A stretch of 64,000 nucleotides of DNA from Vibrio atlanticus. GTDB taxonomy: Bacteria; Pseudomonadota; Gammaproteobacteria; Enterobacterales; Vibrionaceae. This document shows positions 53,928 to 63,510 of the stretch, one piece after another. How positions within the stretch are numbered: position 1 is the stretch's first letter; each line of letters begins with the position of its first letter. The stretch lies in assembly GCF_024347315.1 (NCBI RefSeq), contig NZ_AP025460.1, positions 2,418,001-2,482,000 on the forward strand, in the 5' to 3' direction. The position numbers were made by a program, and so were the translations under genes. The notes below the pieces were generated by a model. It was not told the origin of the DNA. It saw only the letters and a program-made list of their open reading frames with translations, and searched no databases.

Positions 53928-54223
53928 AGTTGAATTCTTTCGCGGTTCTTTTTAACCGTGGCTTCACCTATCCCTTTCACACTCACCAAATCATCAGCAG
54001 TCGTAAATGCCCCATTTTGATCCCTGTAATCGACGATCTCTTGAGCTTTCTTATCCCCAACACCAACCAATAGTGCTGATAGTTCTTCTGCTGTCGCGGT
54101 ATTGATATTGACCGTAATCTCAATGCCATCGTAAAGCTCTGCCTTAGTTGGGCTGTCTGCATACGCTGCAGGGCTTAACAGAATCAGAAATGTAAGAAAT
54201 AGTGTTGAATATATCGTGCGCAT
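53924..54223 (-). CDS. comEA: ComEA family DNA-binding protein
   Basis: A 99-aa periplasmic protein with a signal peptide (cleaved after AAYA) and a double helix-hairpin-helix domain: VNINTATAEELSALLVGVGDKKAQEIVDYRDQNG and TADDLVSVKGIGEATVKKNRERI. In vibrios ComEA binds incoming DNA and ratchets it into the periplasm during natural transformation. AAAGGAACG precedes the ATG. Downstream of ppiD but separated from it by a terminator. Confidence 0.92.
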   Translation of the reverse strand: MRTIYSTLFLTFLILLSPAAYADSPTKAELYDGIEITVNINTATAEELSALLVGVGDKKAQEIVDYRDQNGAFTTADDLVSVKGIGEATVKKNRERIQL

Positions 54224-54297
54224 AAATCGTTCCTTTGTTCAAAAAACGTAACTTATGCATTTGCTGCGCTAGATAAAACGCTCACCAGACAAAAATA

Positions 54298-54323
54298 AAG
54301 CGGGTCACCTAAGTGACCCGCTT
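54298..54323 (-). terminator. terminator of the ppiD gene
   Basis: AAGCGGGTCAC pairs with GTGACCCGCTT around TTAG, followed on the minus strand by TATTTTTG. Confidence 0.9.
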
Positions 54324-54444
54324 CGTTATACATCTAATTTTCATCAACTTGTTAGCTAGCTCGCAAACCGAGTTGCTGCACTACTTTCAAGTTGCATTCT
54401 CAAGTTGTATTACTCGGCAGAAGACTACTGAGTAAATTCAAAGC

Positions 54445-56310
54445 TTATTGAGCTTGACCAACGATGTAGTATTCAACGTCTGCATTTTTACGCAGTACGT
54501 TTAGTACATTAGTAAGGTCTTGTTGATTACCAACGCGCTCTAACTGTGCACCAAGTTGTGTGCTGTAAGCAGGGTTGATTTCAGCCGTTACTTTAGAAAG
54601 CTCAACAACAACGATGTTACCGTCTTGATCTTTAGATTGACCGAACACAGCTTGACCGGCTTCTGGTTTCACTAGAGCGAATACAGATGCAGCTAATGGA
54701 GAATTACGGTCAATGGTTTCAAGTTCAGTAAACTCAAGGCTGTTATCCGCCAGTACCGCTTCATTACCTTGCTTAAGTTCGTTTACTAGAGAAACACCTA
54801 GCTCTACCGCTTGTTGCTCTGCTTTTACAGCAGACAATGCAGCTACAACTTGATCTTTCACTTCTGCTAAAGGAAGAACTGTTTCGTCGCGAGTCTCTTC
54901 TACACGTACAACAATAACGTGCTCAGGAGCCACTTCGATAACTTCAGAGTTCAAACCGTCTTCTTTCACTTCAGGGCTCAAGATAGCTTGCATTACTGCA
55001 GGCGTCATCAGAACTTCTGGAGCGTCAGCTTGAGAGATGAAATCAGTCGTCGTGATCTTCGCGTTGATAGCTTCAGCAGAGTCGTCTAGAGAATCTGGGA
55101 ATTCAAACGCTACTTTTTCAAGTTCAGTTTGTTGCTCGTAGAACTGATCAACGGCGTGTTGGTCTAGAAGCTCTTGCTTAATATCAGTAGCAACTTCAGT
55201 GTAAGGCTGAGCTTGAGATGCTTTTACTTCGTCTAGCTTGATGATGTGGTAGCCAAAATCAGATTTAACTAAGCCAGTCGTATCGCCAATATTCTCAAGA
55301 GCGAAAGCCGCCTCTTCGAATGCTGGGTCCATAACATCGCGTTCAATCCAACCTAGGTCACCGCCAACATCTGCACTACCGAAGTCGTCAGATTTTTCTT
55401 CTGCTAGCGTAGCAAAATCAGCACCTGCATTTAGCTCGTCTAGGATAGACTGAGCTTTCGCTTCGTCATCACCTTGAACTAGAATGTGGCTAACTTTACG
55501 TTGCTCTTCAGTAGAGTACTTATCTAGATGCTCTTGGTAATATTTCTGTGCTTCCTCATCGCTAACTTCAAGTTGCGATTTAAGTGCTTCAGCAGAAAGT
55601 TCGATGTAAGACACCTTAGCCTGCTCTGGACGAGTGTAAGCCGCAGGGTTCTCTTGGTAGTACTGTTCGATTTGCTCGTCAGTTAACTCGATGGTTTTCG
55701 CTAGGTCAGCAACAGACAGTGTCACTGTGCGAATGTCACGAGTTTGAGCAATAAGCTTGCTCTGAATATCAATTTCGCCTTGAAGAACAAATTCACTGCC
55801 TTGAAGTGCAGTAACAAGTTGGTTACGCATTAGGTCACGACGCATGTATTCAGCGAAGCTTTCTGCGCTGAAACCTGCACGACGTAATGCCGATTGGTAA
55901 ACTTCTTGGTCGAATTGACCAGCCGTTTGGAACTGAGGCATTTCTAGAATCATTGTACGGATTTGAGAATCACTGATTCGTAGGCCTAGAGACTCTGCTT
56001 GCTGCTCAAGTAGAACATCGTTGATCATGCGATCAAGTACTGACTTACGGAAAGACTCCACGTATGCAGGGTCTGCAAGCATTTGAGCGAAGTAATCGCC
56101 AAGTTGAGATTGCATGCGATTACGTTCGTTTTGGTAAGCTTGTTCGAACTCACCACGAGCAATTTCTGTGTTGCCAACTTTAGCTGCTGCGTTGTTACCG
56201 CCACCGGTGATGTAGCTGCCTACACCTGCGAATACGAATGACAGGATAATCAACCCAAGGATAATTTTTACCGCGATGCTATTCACGCCTTCGCGTAATC
56301 GATCCATCAT
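54445..56310 (-). CDS. ppiD: periplasmic folding chaperone PpiD
   Basis: A 621-aa inner-membrane-anchored chaperone near the Sec translocon. One helix (IAVKIILGLIILSFVFAGVGSYI) at 13-35 is followed by SurA-like helical domains. A parvulin domain lies at about 255-355 (KVSHILVQGD, GADFATLAEEKSDDFGS, DLGWIERDVMDPAFEEAAF, SDFGYHIIKLDEV). A long C-terminal helical part follows. Full length. Start at the first of two adjacent ATG codons. Preceded by hupB and its terminator. Confidence 0.95.
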   Translation of the reverse strand: MMDRLREGVNSIAVKIILGLIILSFVFAGVGSYITGGGNNAAAKVGNTEIARGEFEQAYQNERNRMQSQLGDYFAQMLADPAYVESFRKSVLDRMINDVLLEQQAESLGLRISDSQIRTMILEMPQFQTAGQFDQEVYQSALRRAGFSAESFAEYMRRDLMRNQLVTALQGSEFVLQGEIDIQSKLIAQTRDIRTVTLSVADLAKTIELTDEQIEQYYQENPAAYTRPEQAKVSYIELSAEALKSQLEVSDEEAQKYYQEHLDKYSTEEQRKVSHILVQGDDEAKAQSILDELNAGADFATLAEEKSDDFGSADVGGDLGWIERDVMDPAFEEAAFALENIGDTTGLVKSDFGYHIIKLDEVKASQAQPYTEVATDIKQELLDQHAVDQFYEQQTELEKVAFEFPDSLDDSAEAINAKITTTDFISQADAPEVLMTPAVMQAILSPEVKEDGLNSEVIEVAPEHVIVVRVEETRDETVLPLAEVKDQVVAALSAVKAEQQAVELGVSLVNELKQGNEAVLADNSLEFTELETIDRNSPLAASVFALVKPEAGQAVFGQSKDQDGNIVVVELSKVTAEINPAYSTQLGAQLERVGNQQDLTNVLNVLRKNADVEYYIVGQAQ

Positions 56311-56379
56311 AATTTAAGTGCTCTCCGGATATGAAGCATTGGCTTCAAAATAAAAATCTATTCACGCGATATTATCAGA

Positions 56380-56409
56380 AAAAGAAATGCGCATCAGTAG
56401 GATGCGCAT
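56380..56409 (-). terminator. terminator of hupB
   Basis: ATGCGCATC pairs with GATGCGCAT, a perfect 9-bp stem around five bases, then TTTCTTTTTC on the minus strand. Confidence 0.85.
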
Positions 56410-56529
56410 AATTTAAATAAGTTCAATGTGCTTTGCACATATACTGTTTAAAAATGAAACATCATTGTTCAAACAGTAAACGCATATTACTGCCTTCCCC
56501 TCACAAAACTCGAGGTTTCAGCAACAAAA

Positions 56530-56802
56530 TTAGTTACATGCGTCTTTAAGTGCTTTACCCGCTTTGAAGCCAGGTACTTTAGCTTCTGCGATTTGGATCT
56601 CTTCACCAGTTTTTGGGTTACGACCTGTACGAGCAGCACGAGTACGAACACTGAAAGTACCAAAGCCAACCAGTGCAACTTGGTCGCCTGATTGTAGCGT
56701 TGTGCCAACTGCTTCGATGAAAGCGTCTAGAGCGCGACCAGCTGAAGCTTTAGAGATGTCTGCGTTTTCTGCGATTGATTCTACTAGTTGTGTTTTATTC
56801 AC
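56530..56802 (-). CDS. hupB: nucleoid protein HU-beta
   Basis: A 90-aa histone-like DNA-bending protein. Begins [20 protein letters not shown]; contains the [24 protein letters not shown] beta-arm region with the conserved RNP (about 46-63) and [14 protein letters not shown] at the end. It starts with GTG at 56802 behind AGGGGA; this gives the standard 90-aa length. Located between lon and ppiD as in other gammaproteobacteria. Confidence 0.96.
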   Translation of the reverse strand: MNKTQLVESIAENADISKASAGRALDAFIEAVGTTLQSGDQVALVGFGTFSVRTRAARTGRNPKTGEEIQIAEAKVPGFKAGKALKDACN

Positions 56803-56925
56803 TGTTTTTCCCCTATGTGTCATCTGTGACTACTTCTCGATGACTGTACGTTCCATTTTGGTTTTAATTTAGCCGCAAGCCTTATTACAAAAGGGCTGCC
56901 GCTTTAGTCGAATAACTTAGCGTCC

Positions 56926-56964
56926 AAAAAAAACGCTGACAAGCCTTTTCGGGTCTATCAGCGT
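56926..56964 (-). terminator. terminator of lon
   Basis: ACGCTGA pairs with TCAGCGT around a longer, partly paired loop, followed on the minus strand by eight T. 30 bases past the lon stop. Confidence 0.85.
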
Positions 56965-56993
56965 AATTCTTTACTTATTTTTGCTATGCATCA

Positions 56994-59345
56994 CTATTTT
57001 TTCACGTCGAACTCGACCCCTGACGGATCTCGTTCTAGTGCGACTTTCAGTACTTCATCAATCCATTGAACCGGAATCACCTTCAAGTCAGCGATTACGT
57101 TGTCTGGAATCTCTTCCAAATCACGTTCATTGTCTTTTGGAATCAAGACTGTTTTAATGCCACCGCGGTGCGCTGCAAGCAGCTTTTCTTTCAAGCCACC
57201 GATAGGTAAAACTTCACCACGAAGGGTAATTTCACCTGTCATACCGACCTCTGCTTTTACAGGGTTACCCGTTAAGCTAGAGACCAATGCAGTACACATT
57301 GCGATACCCGCACTCGGGCCATCTTTTGGCGTTGCACCTTCCGGTACGTGAACATGAATGTCACGTTTCTCGTAGAAATCGGTGTTAATACCCAGATTTT
57401 CTGCACGAGAACGAACCACTGTCATTGCCGCTTGAATCGACTCTTTCATCACATCGCCTAGTGAACCGGTTTGCGTTAGCTTACCTTTACCTGGCATTGA
57501 TTCAGTTTCGATGGTCAGTAGATCGCCACCTACTTGCGTCCATGCTAAGCCAGTTACTTGGCCGATACGGTTGCTTTCATCCGCTTTACCGAAGTCATGA
57601 CGTTGCACACCTAAGTACTCTTTCAGGTTATCAATGTTAACCGTTACAGATTTAAGGCTGTTGTCTAACAAGATATTCTTCACTGCTTTACGACAGATCT
57701 TAGAGATTTCACGCTCTAGGCTACGCACACCCGCTTCACGCGTGTAGTAACGAATGATGCCGATGATTGCAGAGTCTTCAATCTCAATCTCATTAGGCTT
57801 AAGACCGTTGCGTTGAACTTGCTTGTCCAATAGGTGGCTCTTAGCAATGTTCAGCTTCTCATCTTCTGTGTAACCCGACAGACGAATCACTTCCATACGG
57901 TCCAATAGTGGGCCCGGAATATCCATCGAGTTAGACGTTGCAACAAACATCACATCAGATAAATCGTAATCGACTTCTAGGTAGTGATCGTTAAATGCGT
58001 TGTTTTGCTCAGGGTCTAGTACTTCTAGAAGCGCAGAAGATGGGTCGCCACGCATATCAGAAGACATCTTATCGATTTCATCTAATAGGAACAGTGGGTT
58101 CTTAACACCAACTTTAGACATCTTCTGGATTAATTTACCCGGAAGTGAACCGATGTACGTACGACGGTGACCACGAATCTCAGCTTCATCACGAACGCCG
58201 CCTAGCGCCATACGTGTGTACTTACGACCCGTTGCCGCGGCAATCGAACGGCCTAGCGAAGTTTTACCAACACCAGGAGGACCAACAAGACAAAGGATTG
58301 GGCCTTTTAGTTTGTTGATACGGTTTTGTACTGCCAAGTATTCGAGAATACGTTCTTTAACACGCTCTAAGCCGTAGTGATCTTCGTTTAAGATCTCTTC
58401 CGCTTTCGCTAAATTCTTTTTAACTTTTGAACGCTTAGCCCAAGGAACGCCTACCATCCAATCAATGTAACTACGTACTACTGTTGCTTCAGCAGACATT
58501 GGCGACATCATTTTCAGTTTTTGTAGTTCTTGCTCAGTTTTTTCACGAGCTTCTTGAGGCATCTTAGAATCTTCGATCTTCTTCTTCAGAGTCTCGAATT
58601 CATCAGGCGCGTCGTCCATCTCGCCCAGTTCTTTCTGAATCGCTTTCATTTGCTCATTCAGATAGTACTCACGCTGAGACTTTTCCATCTGTTTCTTAAC
58701 GCGGCCACGGATGCGTTTTTCAACTTGCAGGATATCAATTTCTGACTCCATTTGGCCCATCAAGAATTCCAGGCGTTCCGTCACATCTGAAATTTCTAGA
58801 ACGTGCTGCTTATCTACCAGTTTAAGTGGCATGTGCGCAGCAATCGTATCAGCAAGGCGAGCAGCCTCATCAATACCGTTCAGTGAGGTTAGAACCTCTG
58901 GTGGAATCTTTTTGTTCAGCTTAATAAAGCCTTCGAATTGATTGATCGCACTGCGAACAACCACTTCTTGTTCTTTTTCGTCAAGTTCTGAGGTTACAAC
59001 GTATTCGGCATCCGCTAAGAAAAACTCACTCTCTTTGAACTGGTGAATTTTCGCACGCTGCTGACCTTCGACAAGTACTTTTACGGTACCATCTGGCAGC
59101 TTTAGCAACTGAAGAATAGTAGCGACTGTACCTACGTTAAATAGGTCGTCGATTGAAGGCTCATCAGTGTCCGCTTCTTTCTGCGCTACAAGTAGTACTT
59201 GTTTGTTAGCTTCCATTGCCGATTCAAGGCAAGTAATCGATTTTTCACGACCAACAAACAATGGAATAACCATGTGTGGGTAAACCACTACATCACGTAG
59301 AGGTAGCACGGGGATTTCGATACGCTCGGAACGTTCCAAGTTCAT
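56994..59345 (-). CDS. lon: ATP-dependent protease Lon
   Basis: A 783-aa AAA+ serine protease degrading misfolded and regulatory proteins. N-terminal substrate domain 1 to about 300, Walker A GPPGVGKTSLG near 355, Walker B FLLDEIDKM near 420, and proteolytic Ser in PKDGPSAGIAMCTAL near 678 with Lys in IGGLKEKLLAAHRGG near 720. Usual length. Transcribed from a sigma-32-type promoter just upstream, so heat-induced. Confidence 0.97.
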   Translation of the reverse strand: MNLERSERIEIPVLPLRDVVVYPHMVIPLFVGREKSITCLESAMEANKQVLLVAQKEADTDEPSIDDLFNVGTVATILQLLKLPDGTVKVLVEGQQRAKIHQFKESEFFLADAEYVVTSELDEKEQEVVVRSAINQFEGFIKLNKKIPPEVLTSLNGIDEAARLADTIAAHMPLKLVDKQHVLEISDVTERLEFLMGQMESEIDILQVEKRIRGRVKKQMEKSQREYYLNEQMKAIQKELGEMDDAPDEFETLKKKIEDSKMPQEAREKTEQELQKLKMMSPMSAEATVVRSYIDWMVGVPWAKRSKVKKNLAKAEEILNEDHYGLERVKERILEYLAVQNRINKLKGPILCLVGPPGVGKTSLGRSIAAATGRKYTRMALGGVRDEAEIRGHRRTYIGSLPGKLIQKMSKVGVKNPLFLLDEIDKMSSDMRGDPSSALLEVLDPEQNNAFNDHYLEVDYDLSDVMFVATSNSMDIPGPLLDRMEVIRLSGYTEDEKLNIAKSHLLDKQVQRNGLKPNEIEIEDSAIIGIIRYYTREAGVRSLEREISKICRKAVKNILLDNSLKSVTVNIDNLKEYLGVQRHDFGKADESNRIGQVTGLAWTQVGGDLLTIETESMPGKGKLTQTGSLGDVMKESIQAAMTVVRSRAENLGINTDFYEKRDIHVHVPEGATPKDGPSAGIAMCTALVSSLTGNPVKAEVGMTGEITLRGEVLPIGGLKEKLLAAHRGGIKTVLIPKDNERDLEEIPDNVIADLKVIPVQWIDEVLKVALERDPSGVEFDVKK

Positions 59346-59380
59346 ATATTTCTCTCTTCCGCTTTAACTTATAAAGCAGT

Positions 59381-59407
59381 ATATGGGGCTTAAACGACTG
59401 GATTCAA
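59381..59407 (-). promoter_or_regulatory. sigma-32 heat-shock promoter of lon
   Basis: On the minus strand TTGAAT (59407-59402), 13 bases, then CCCCATAT (59388-59381). This matches the sigma-32 consensus and closely resembles the known E. coli lon promoter. It lies between the clpX terminator and the lon start. Confidence 0.88.
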
Positions 59408-59416
59408 TGGAAGAAT

Positions 59417-59449
59417 AAAAAAAAGGAGGTAATTGCTTACCTCCTTTTT
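59417..59449 (-). terminator. terminator of the clpX unit
   Basis: AAAAAGGAGGTAA pairs with TTACCTCCTTTTT around TTGC, with T/A tracts on both sides. It separates clpX from lon transcription. Confidence 0.92.
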
Positions 59450-59477
59450 CAATTTGAGTGTGTAGTCTTAAAAAGAC

Positions 59478-60758
59478 CTACTCTGCAACAGCTGCTTGGT
59501 TATCTGAGTTACTGTAAATCAATAGTGGTTCTGACTCACCATTAATTACCGACTCATCAATCACAACCTTGCTTACATCAGTTGAAGATGGCAGTTCGTA
59601 CATAGTTTCTAGTAGAACACCTTCCAAGATAGAGCGTAGACCACGAGCACCCGTTTTACGGTTCATTGCTTTCTTCGCAATTGCGCGTAGGGCGTCTTCA
59701 CGGAATTCTAACTCTGTATCCTCAAGTTCAAATAATGCAGCGTACTGTTTTGTCAGTGCATTCTTTGGCTCACAAAGGATTTGGATTAGCGCTTCTTCAT
59801 CAAGCTCTGTCAGTGTTGTTGTAACAGGTAGACGACCAATGAATTCTGGAATCAAACCATACTTCACTAGATCTTCAGGTTCTACTTGAGTGAACAGTTC
59901 ACCGATAGTTTTGGTTTCGTCTTTTGAACGCACTTCTGCGCCAAAGCCGATACCTGAACCTGTTTCTACACGTTGCTCAATCACTTTATCTAGGCCGGCA
60001 AACGCACCACCACAGATAAATAGGATCTTAGACGTGTCCACTTGCAAGAACTCTTGCTGTGGATGCTTACGACCACCTTGAGGTGGAACTGAAGCCACTG
60101 TACCTTCAACAAGTTTTAATAGAGCTTGCTGTACACCTTCACCAGACACGTCACGCGTGATCGATGGGTTTTCAGCTTTACGAGAAATCTTATCGATTTC
60201 ATCGATGTAAACAATGCCGCGTTCCGCTTTCGCTACGTCGTAATCACATTTCTGAAGCAACTTCTGGATGATGTTTTCAACATCTTCGCCCACATAACCC
60301 GCTTCGGTTAGTGTTGTTGCATCTGCCATTGTGAAAGGAACGTCTAGGAAACGAGCCAGTGTTTCAGCCAGTAGTGTTTTACCACTACCAGTAGGACCGA
60401 TAAGAAGAATGTTACTCTTACCTAGCTCTACGCCTTCAGCCGTCGTATCACCATTACGTAAACGCTTGTAGTGGTTATATACTGCAACTGCTAGCACTTT
60501 TTTCGCGTATTCTTGACCGATTACATAGTCGTCAAGATGCTCACGAATCTCACGCGGCGTTGGCAGCGATTCCGATTCTTTCTTTGGAAGAACATCTTTA
60601 ATTTCTTCACGAATAATGTCGTTACAAAGATCGACACATTCATCACAAATGTAAACAGAAGGACCTGCGATTAACTTGCGAACTTCGTGCTGGCTTTTGC
60701 CACAGAAAGAGCAGTAAAGCAATTTACCGCTACCACCCTCTTTGCTTTTATCTGTCAT
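59478..60758 (-). CDS. clpX: ClpX, unfoldase subunit of ClpXP
   Basis: A 426-aa AAA+ unfoldase. N-terminal zinc domain with four Cys (YCSFCGKSQ and [10 protein letters not shown], 15-43). Walker [13 protein letters not shown] near 120, pore-loop GYVGED near 153, Walker [11 protein letters not shown] near 182, the IGF loop that docks ClpP near 267 ([10 protein letters not shown]), and sensor 2 region near 370. 81 bases downstream of clpP in the same transcript. Confidence 0.97.
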   Translation of the reverse strand: MTDKSKEGGSGKLLYCSFCGKSQHEVRKLIAGPSVYICDECVDLCNDIIREEIKDVLPKKESESLPTPREIREHLDDYVIGQEYAKKVLAVAVYNHYKRLRNGDTTAEGVELGKSNILLIGPTGSGKTLLAETLARFLDVPFTMADATTLTEAGYVGEDVENIIQKLLQKCDYDVAKAERGIVYIDEIDKISRKAENPSITRDVSGEGVQQALLKLVEGTVASVPPQGGRKHPQQEFLQVDTSKILFICGGAFAGLDKVIEQRVETGSGIGFGAEVRSKDETKTIGELFTQVEPEDLVKYGLIPEFIGRLPVTTTLTELDEEALIQILCEPKNALTKQYAALFELEDTELEFREDALRAIAKKAMNRKTGARGLRSILEGVLLETMYELPSSTDVSKVVIDESVINGESEPLLIYSNSDNQAAVAE

Positions 60759-60839
60759 TCGCTAACCTCTTAGCCTTTACTCTCTATGTTTGAGTGTATA
60801 TCAATTTGAATCACTTTGCGTTAAACAATTGCCCTGCAA

Positions 60840-61466
60840 TTATTGACCGCGGTGATTAAGAACTGAATCCACCAAACCGTATTCTACAGCCTGATCAGCA
60901 GACATGAAATTGTCACGATCTGTATCACGCTCAACAACCTCTAGAGGCTGACCTGTGTGCTCTGCCAATAGTTTGTTTAGCTTTTGCTTGATCGTTAGGA
61001 TCTCTTGCGCGTGAATTTGAATATCAGACGCTTGGCCTTGGAAGCCGCCAAGTGGCTGGTGAATCATTACACGTGAGTTTGGAAGCACGTGACGCTTACC
61101 CGGTGTACCACCCGCTAGTAAGAATGCACCCATAGAGCAAGCTTGACCCATACATACTGTGCTCACGTTTGGCTTGATGAACTGCATTGTGTCATAGATA
61201 GACATGCCCGCTGTTACGCTACCGCCAGGTGAGTTGATGTAAAGATAGATATCTTTGTCTGGGTTTTCTGATTCCAAGAAAAGCAGTTGAGCCACGACAA
61301 GATTTGCCATGTGGTCTTCCACTTGACCTGTTAAGAAAATGATACGTTCTTTTAATAGACGAGAATAAATATCGTAAGAACGTTCACCACGGGAAGTCTG
61401 TTCAACCACCATAGGAACTAGTGCGTCCATAATCGATGGCATTGTATTTTTTTCTTGGTAGCTCAT
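60840..61466 (-). CDS. clpP: ClpP, protease subunit of ClpXP
   Basis: A 208-aa serine protease forming the two-ring proteolytic chamber. Catalytic triad visible: Ser111 (GQACSMGAF), His136 ([10 protein letters not shown]) and Asp185 ([10 protein letters not shown]). Processing of a short N-terminal propeptide is expected before [10 protein letters not shown]. Between tig and clpX, with 105 bases to tig that contain an inverted repeat TTGAC-CGTAC-GTCAA (61533-61547), which may include a promoter. Confidence 0.97.
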
Positions 61467-61571
61467 ATTCTTATGTCCCTAAAATAAATGGCCCGAATGA
61501 TTAAATCATACGGACCATTGTTAGCAGAATTGTTGACCGTACGTCAACCTTCTACGTCAGATATTACTATA

Positions 61572-62870
61572 TTAAGCAGGTTGCTGATTCATTAGCTCGT
61601 TGAAGCTAACTTCTTTATCAGAAACTTGAGCTTTAGCGATGATTGCATCAATAGCTTGCTCTTCTAGAGCAACATTGCGCATGTTGTTCATCATTTGCTC
61701 GTTTTGCTCGTAGTAAGCAATAACTTCTGTTGGATCTTCGTATGCTGTAGCCATCTCTTCGATGATAGCTTTAACTTTCTCGTCATCAGCTTTTAGCTCT
61801 TCAGTCTTGATTACTTCACCAAGAAGAAGACCTACAACTACGCGACGTTTAGCTTGCTCTTCGAACAGCTCACGTGGAAGTTGGTCAGCAGCTTCAGTGT
61901 TGCCACCGAAACGTTGAGCAGCTTGTTGACGTAGAACACCGATCTCTTGATCGATTAGAGCAGAAGGTACGTCGATGTTGTTTTCGTTAACTAGACCGTC
62001 GATTGCTTGCTCTTTGATGCGGTTCTTAACTGCTTGCTTAAGCTCACGCTCCATGTTCTTACGAACTTCAGCTTTAAGACCTTCAACGCCTTCAGCTGCG
62101 CCGAACTTAGAAACGAATTCTTCGTTTAGTTCTGGAAGCTCACGAGCTTCAACTTTGTTCAGCTTGATAGAGAACTTAGCAGCTTTACCTTTTAGGTTTT
62201 CAGCGTGGTAATCTTCTGGGAAGTTTACTTCGATTTCGAATTCCATACCTGCTGTTTTACCAACGATACCGTCTTCAAAACCAGGGATCATGCGACCAGC
62301 ACCCATCTCTAGTGGGAAGTTCTCAGCTTTACCGCCTTCGAACTCTTCACCGTCGATAGAACCAACGAAGTCGATAGTTGCACGAGAACCCGCGTCAGCA
62401 GCAGCTTCAACTTCAGTCCAAGTTGCTTGTTGCTTACGTAGAGTTTCGATCATCTCTTCAACGTCAGCTTCTTTAACTTCTACTGCTGGTTTCTCAACAG
62501 TGATGTTTTCTAGACCTTTCAGTTCAACTTCTGGGTAAACTTCAAAAGTTGCGTTGAATACTAGGTCAGCGCCTTCGTTGTTTTCAACTGGTGCGAAAGT
62601 AGGTGCGCCAGCTGGGTTGATTTTCTCTTTAACGATCGCTTCGATGAAGTGACGTTGCATTACTTCGCCCATCACGTCTTGACGTACTGCTTTGCCGTAC
62701 ATTTTAGCAACCATCTTCATTGGCACTTTGCCTTTACGGAAGCCATCGAAACGACGGTTTTTCGCGATGTTGCGTAGTTCAGCTGTAACTGCATCTTCGA
62801 TGTTAGCAGCAGGAACAGTAATATTAAGACGGCGCTCTAGGCCTTCTAGCGTTTCAACAGTAACTTGCAT
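61572..62870 (-). CDS. tig: trigger factor, ribosome-associated chaperone
   Basis: A 432-aa chaperone and prolyl isomerase acting at the ribosomal exit tunnel. Ribosome-binding loop [11 protein letters not shown] near residue 44 (usual signature GFRxGKxP), FKBP-type domain about 150-240 ([29 protein letters not shown]), and C-terminal arm domain to the end. GAGG upstream of the ATG. First gene of tig-clpP-clpX, with a heat-shock promoter about 390 bases upstream. Confidence 0.97.
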   Translation of the reverse strand: MQVTVETLEGLERRLNITVPAANIEDAVTAELRNIAKNRRFDGFRKGKVPMKMVAKMYGKAVRQDVMGEVMQRHFIEAIVKEKINPAGAPTFAPVENNEGADLVFNATFEVYPEVELKGLENITVEKPAVEVKEADVEEMIETLRKQQATWTEVEAAADAGSRATIDFVGSIDGEEFEGGKAENFPLEMGAGRMIPGFEDGIVGKTAGMEFEIEVNFPEDYHAENLKGKAAKFSIKLNKVEARELPELNEEFVSKFGAAEGVEGLKAEVRKNMERELKQAVKNRIKEQAIDGLVNENNIDVPSALIDQEIGVLRQQAAQRFGGNTEAADQLPRELFEEQAKRRVVVGLLLGEVIKTEELKADDEKVKAIIEEMATAYEDPTEVIAYYEQNEQMMNNMRNVALEEQAIDAIIAKAQVSDKEVSFNELMNQQPA

Positions 62871-63510
62871 TATATAAACCTCAAAACTGGCTCAGTAATC
62901 TGAGCATATGAGCCGTAACTTAGCTTTAATTCAAAAGCCGACGTTGTTGGCTGCATCCTTGTGTAGTGCTCTATCCGAACACCTAATTTAAAATCGAGCA
63001 TTGATGTCTGAATTGATTATTCAACCAAACACCAGACTAATCAGCGATATCTTCGTTCTTCACGCGTCGATTAAAACGCAATAAAGCTTGTTTTCGAAAA
63101 CAAGAAAGGTATCTCCGATTAGCCTCAGGACAGAAATTTTAGACGCGACATTCTAGCGATCTGTTTAATCTCTGTCGAGCCGTTCACCTCTGCATGATGA
63201 TGAATGCTCTAAATTCGTCCAACTAAATGATACAAAAACGATCAAATCATCACTTAGCACAACAGAAATGGGGACAATAGCGACTTTTTCAAGGGAATCG
63301 AGGGCTTTTTTTGCTAAAAACCTTAAAAAGAGATCTTGCTCTTGTTTTACCCCTCAGAGTCGATAACTTTTTCAACAATCCCCGTTACAAACCCTTAACC
63401 TACATCCATCTGGCGACTGTCTACTTTCAGCAAACACTACCGCTATTTGCTACCATAAACGAGAGAAGACGGGCTTGATTGATTACCAAAGAAATTAGCG
63501 GAGAGCCTTC
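62871..63510. other. tig leader and tig-dctB divergent region
   Basis: 640 bases without a gene of protein size. It carries a sigma-32 promoter for tig (63266-63293), then a minus-strand leader of about 390 bases. The leader contains the 18-bp palindrome CTTGTTTTCGAAAACAAG (63087-63104) and, next to the tig start, two overlapping hairpins that share an arm (GGCTCA/TGAGCC at 62889-62914 and CTCAG/CTGAG inside it). The right end holds the dctB ribosome-binding site (GCGGAGAGCC). Confidence 0.6.
63266..63293 (-). promoter_or_regulatory. sigma-32 heat-shock promoter upstream of tig
   Basis: On the minus strand CTTGAAA (63293-63287), 13 bases, CCCCATTT (63273-63266): near-perfect sigma-32 consensus at correct spacing, pointing at tig. 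Confidence 0.8.
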
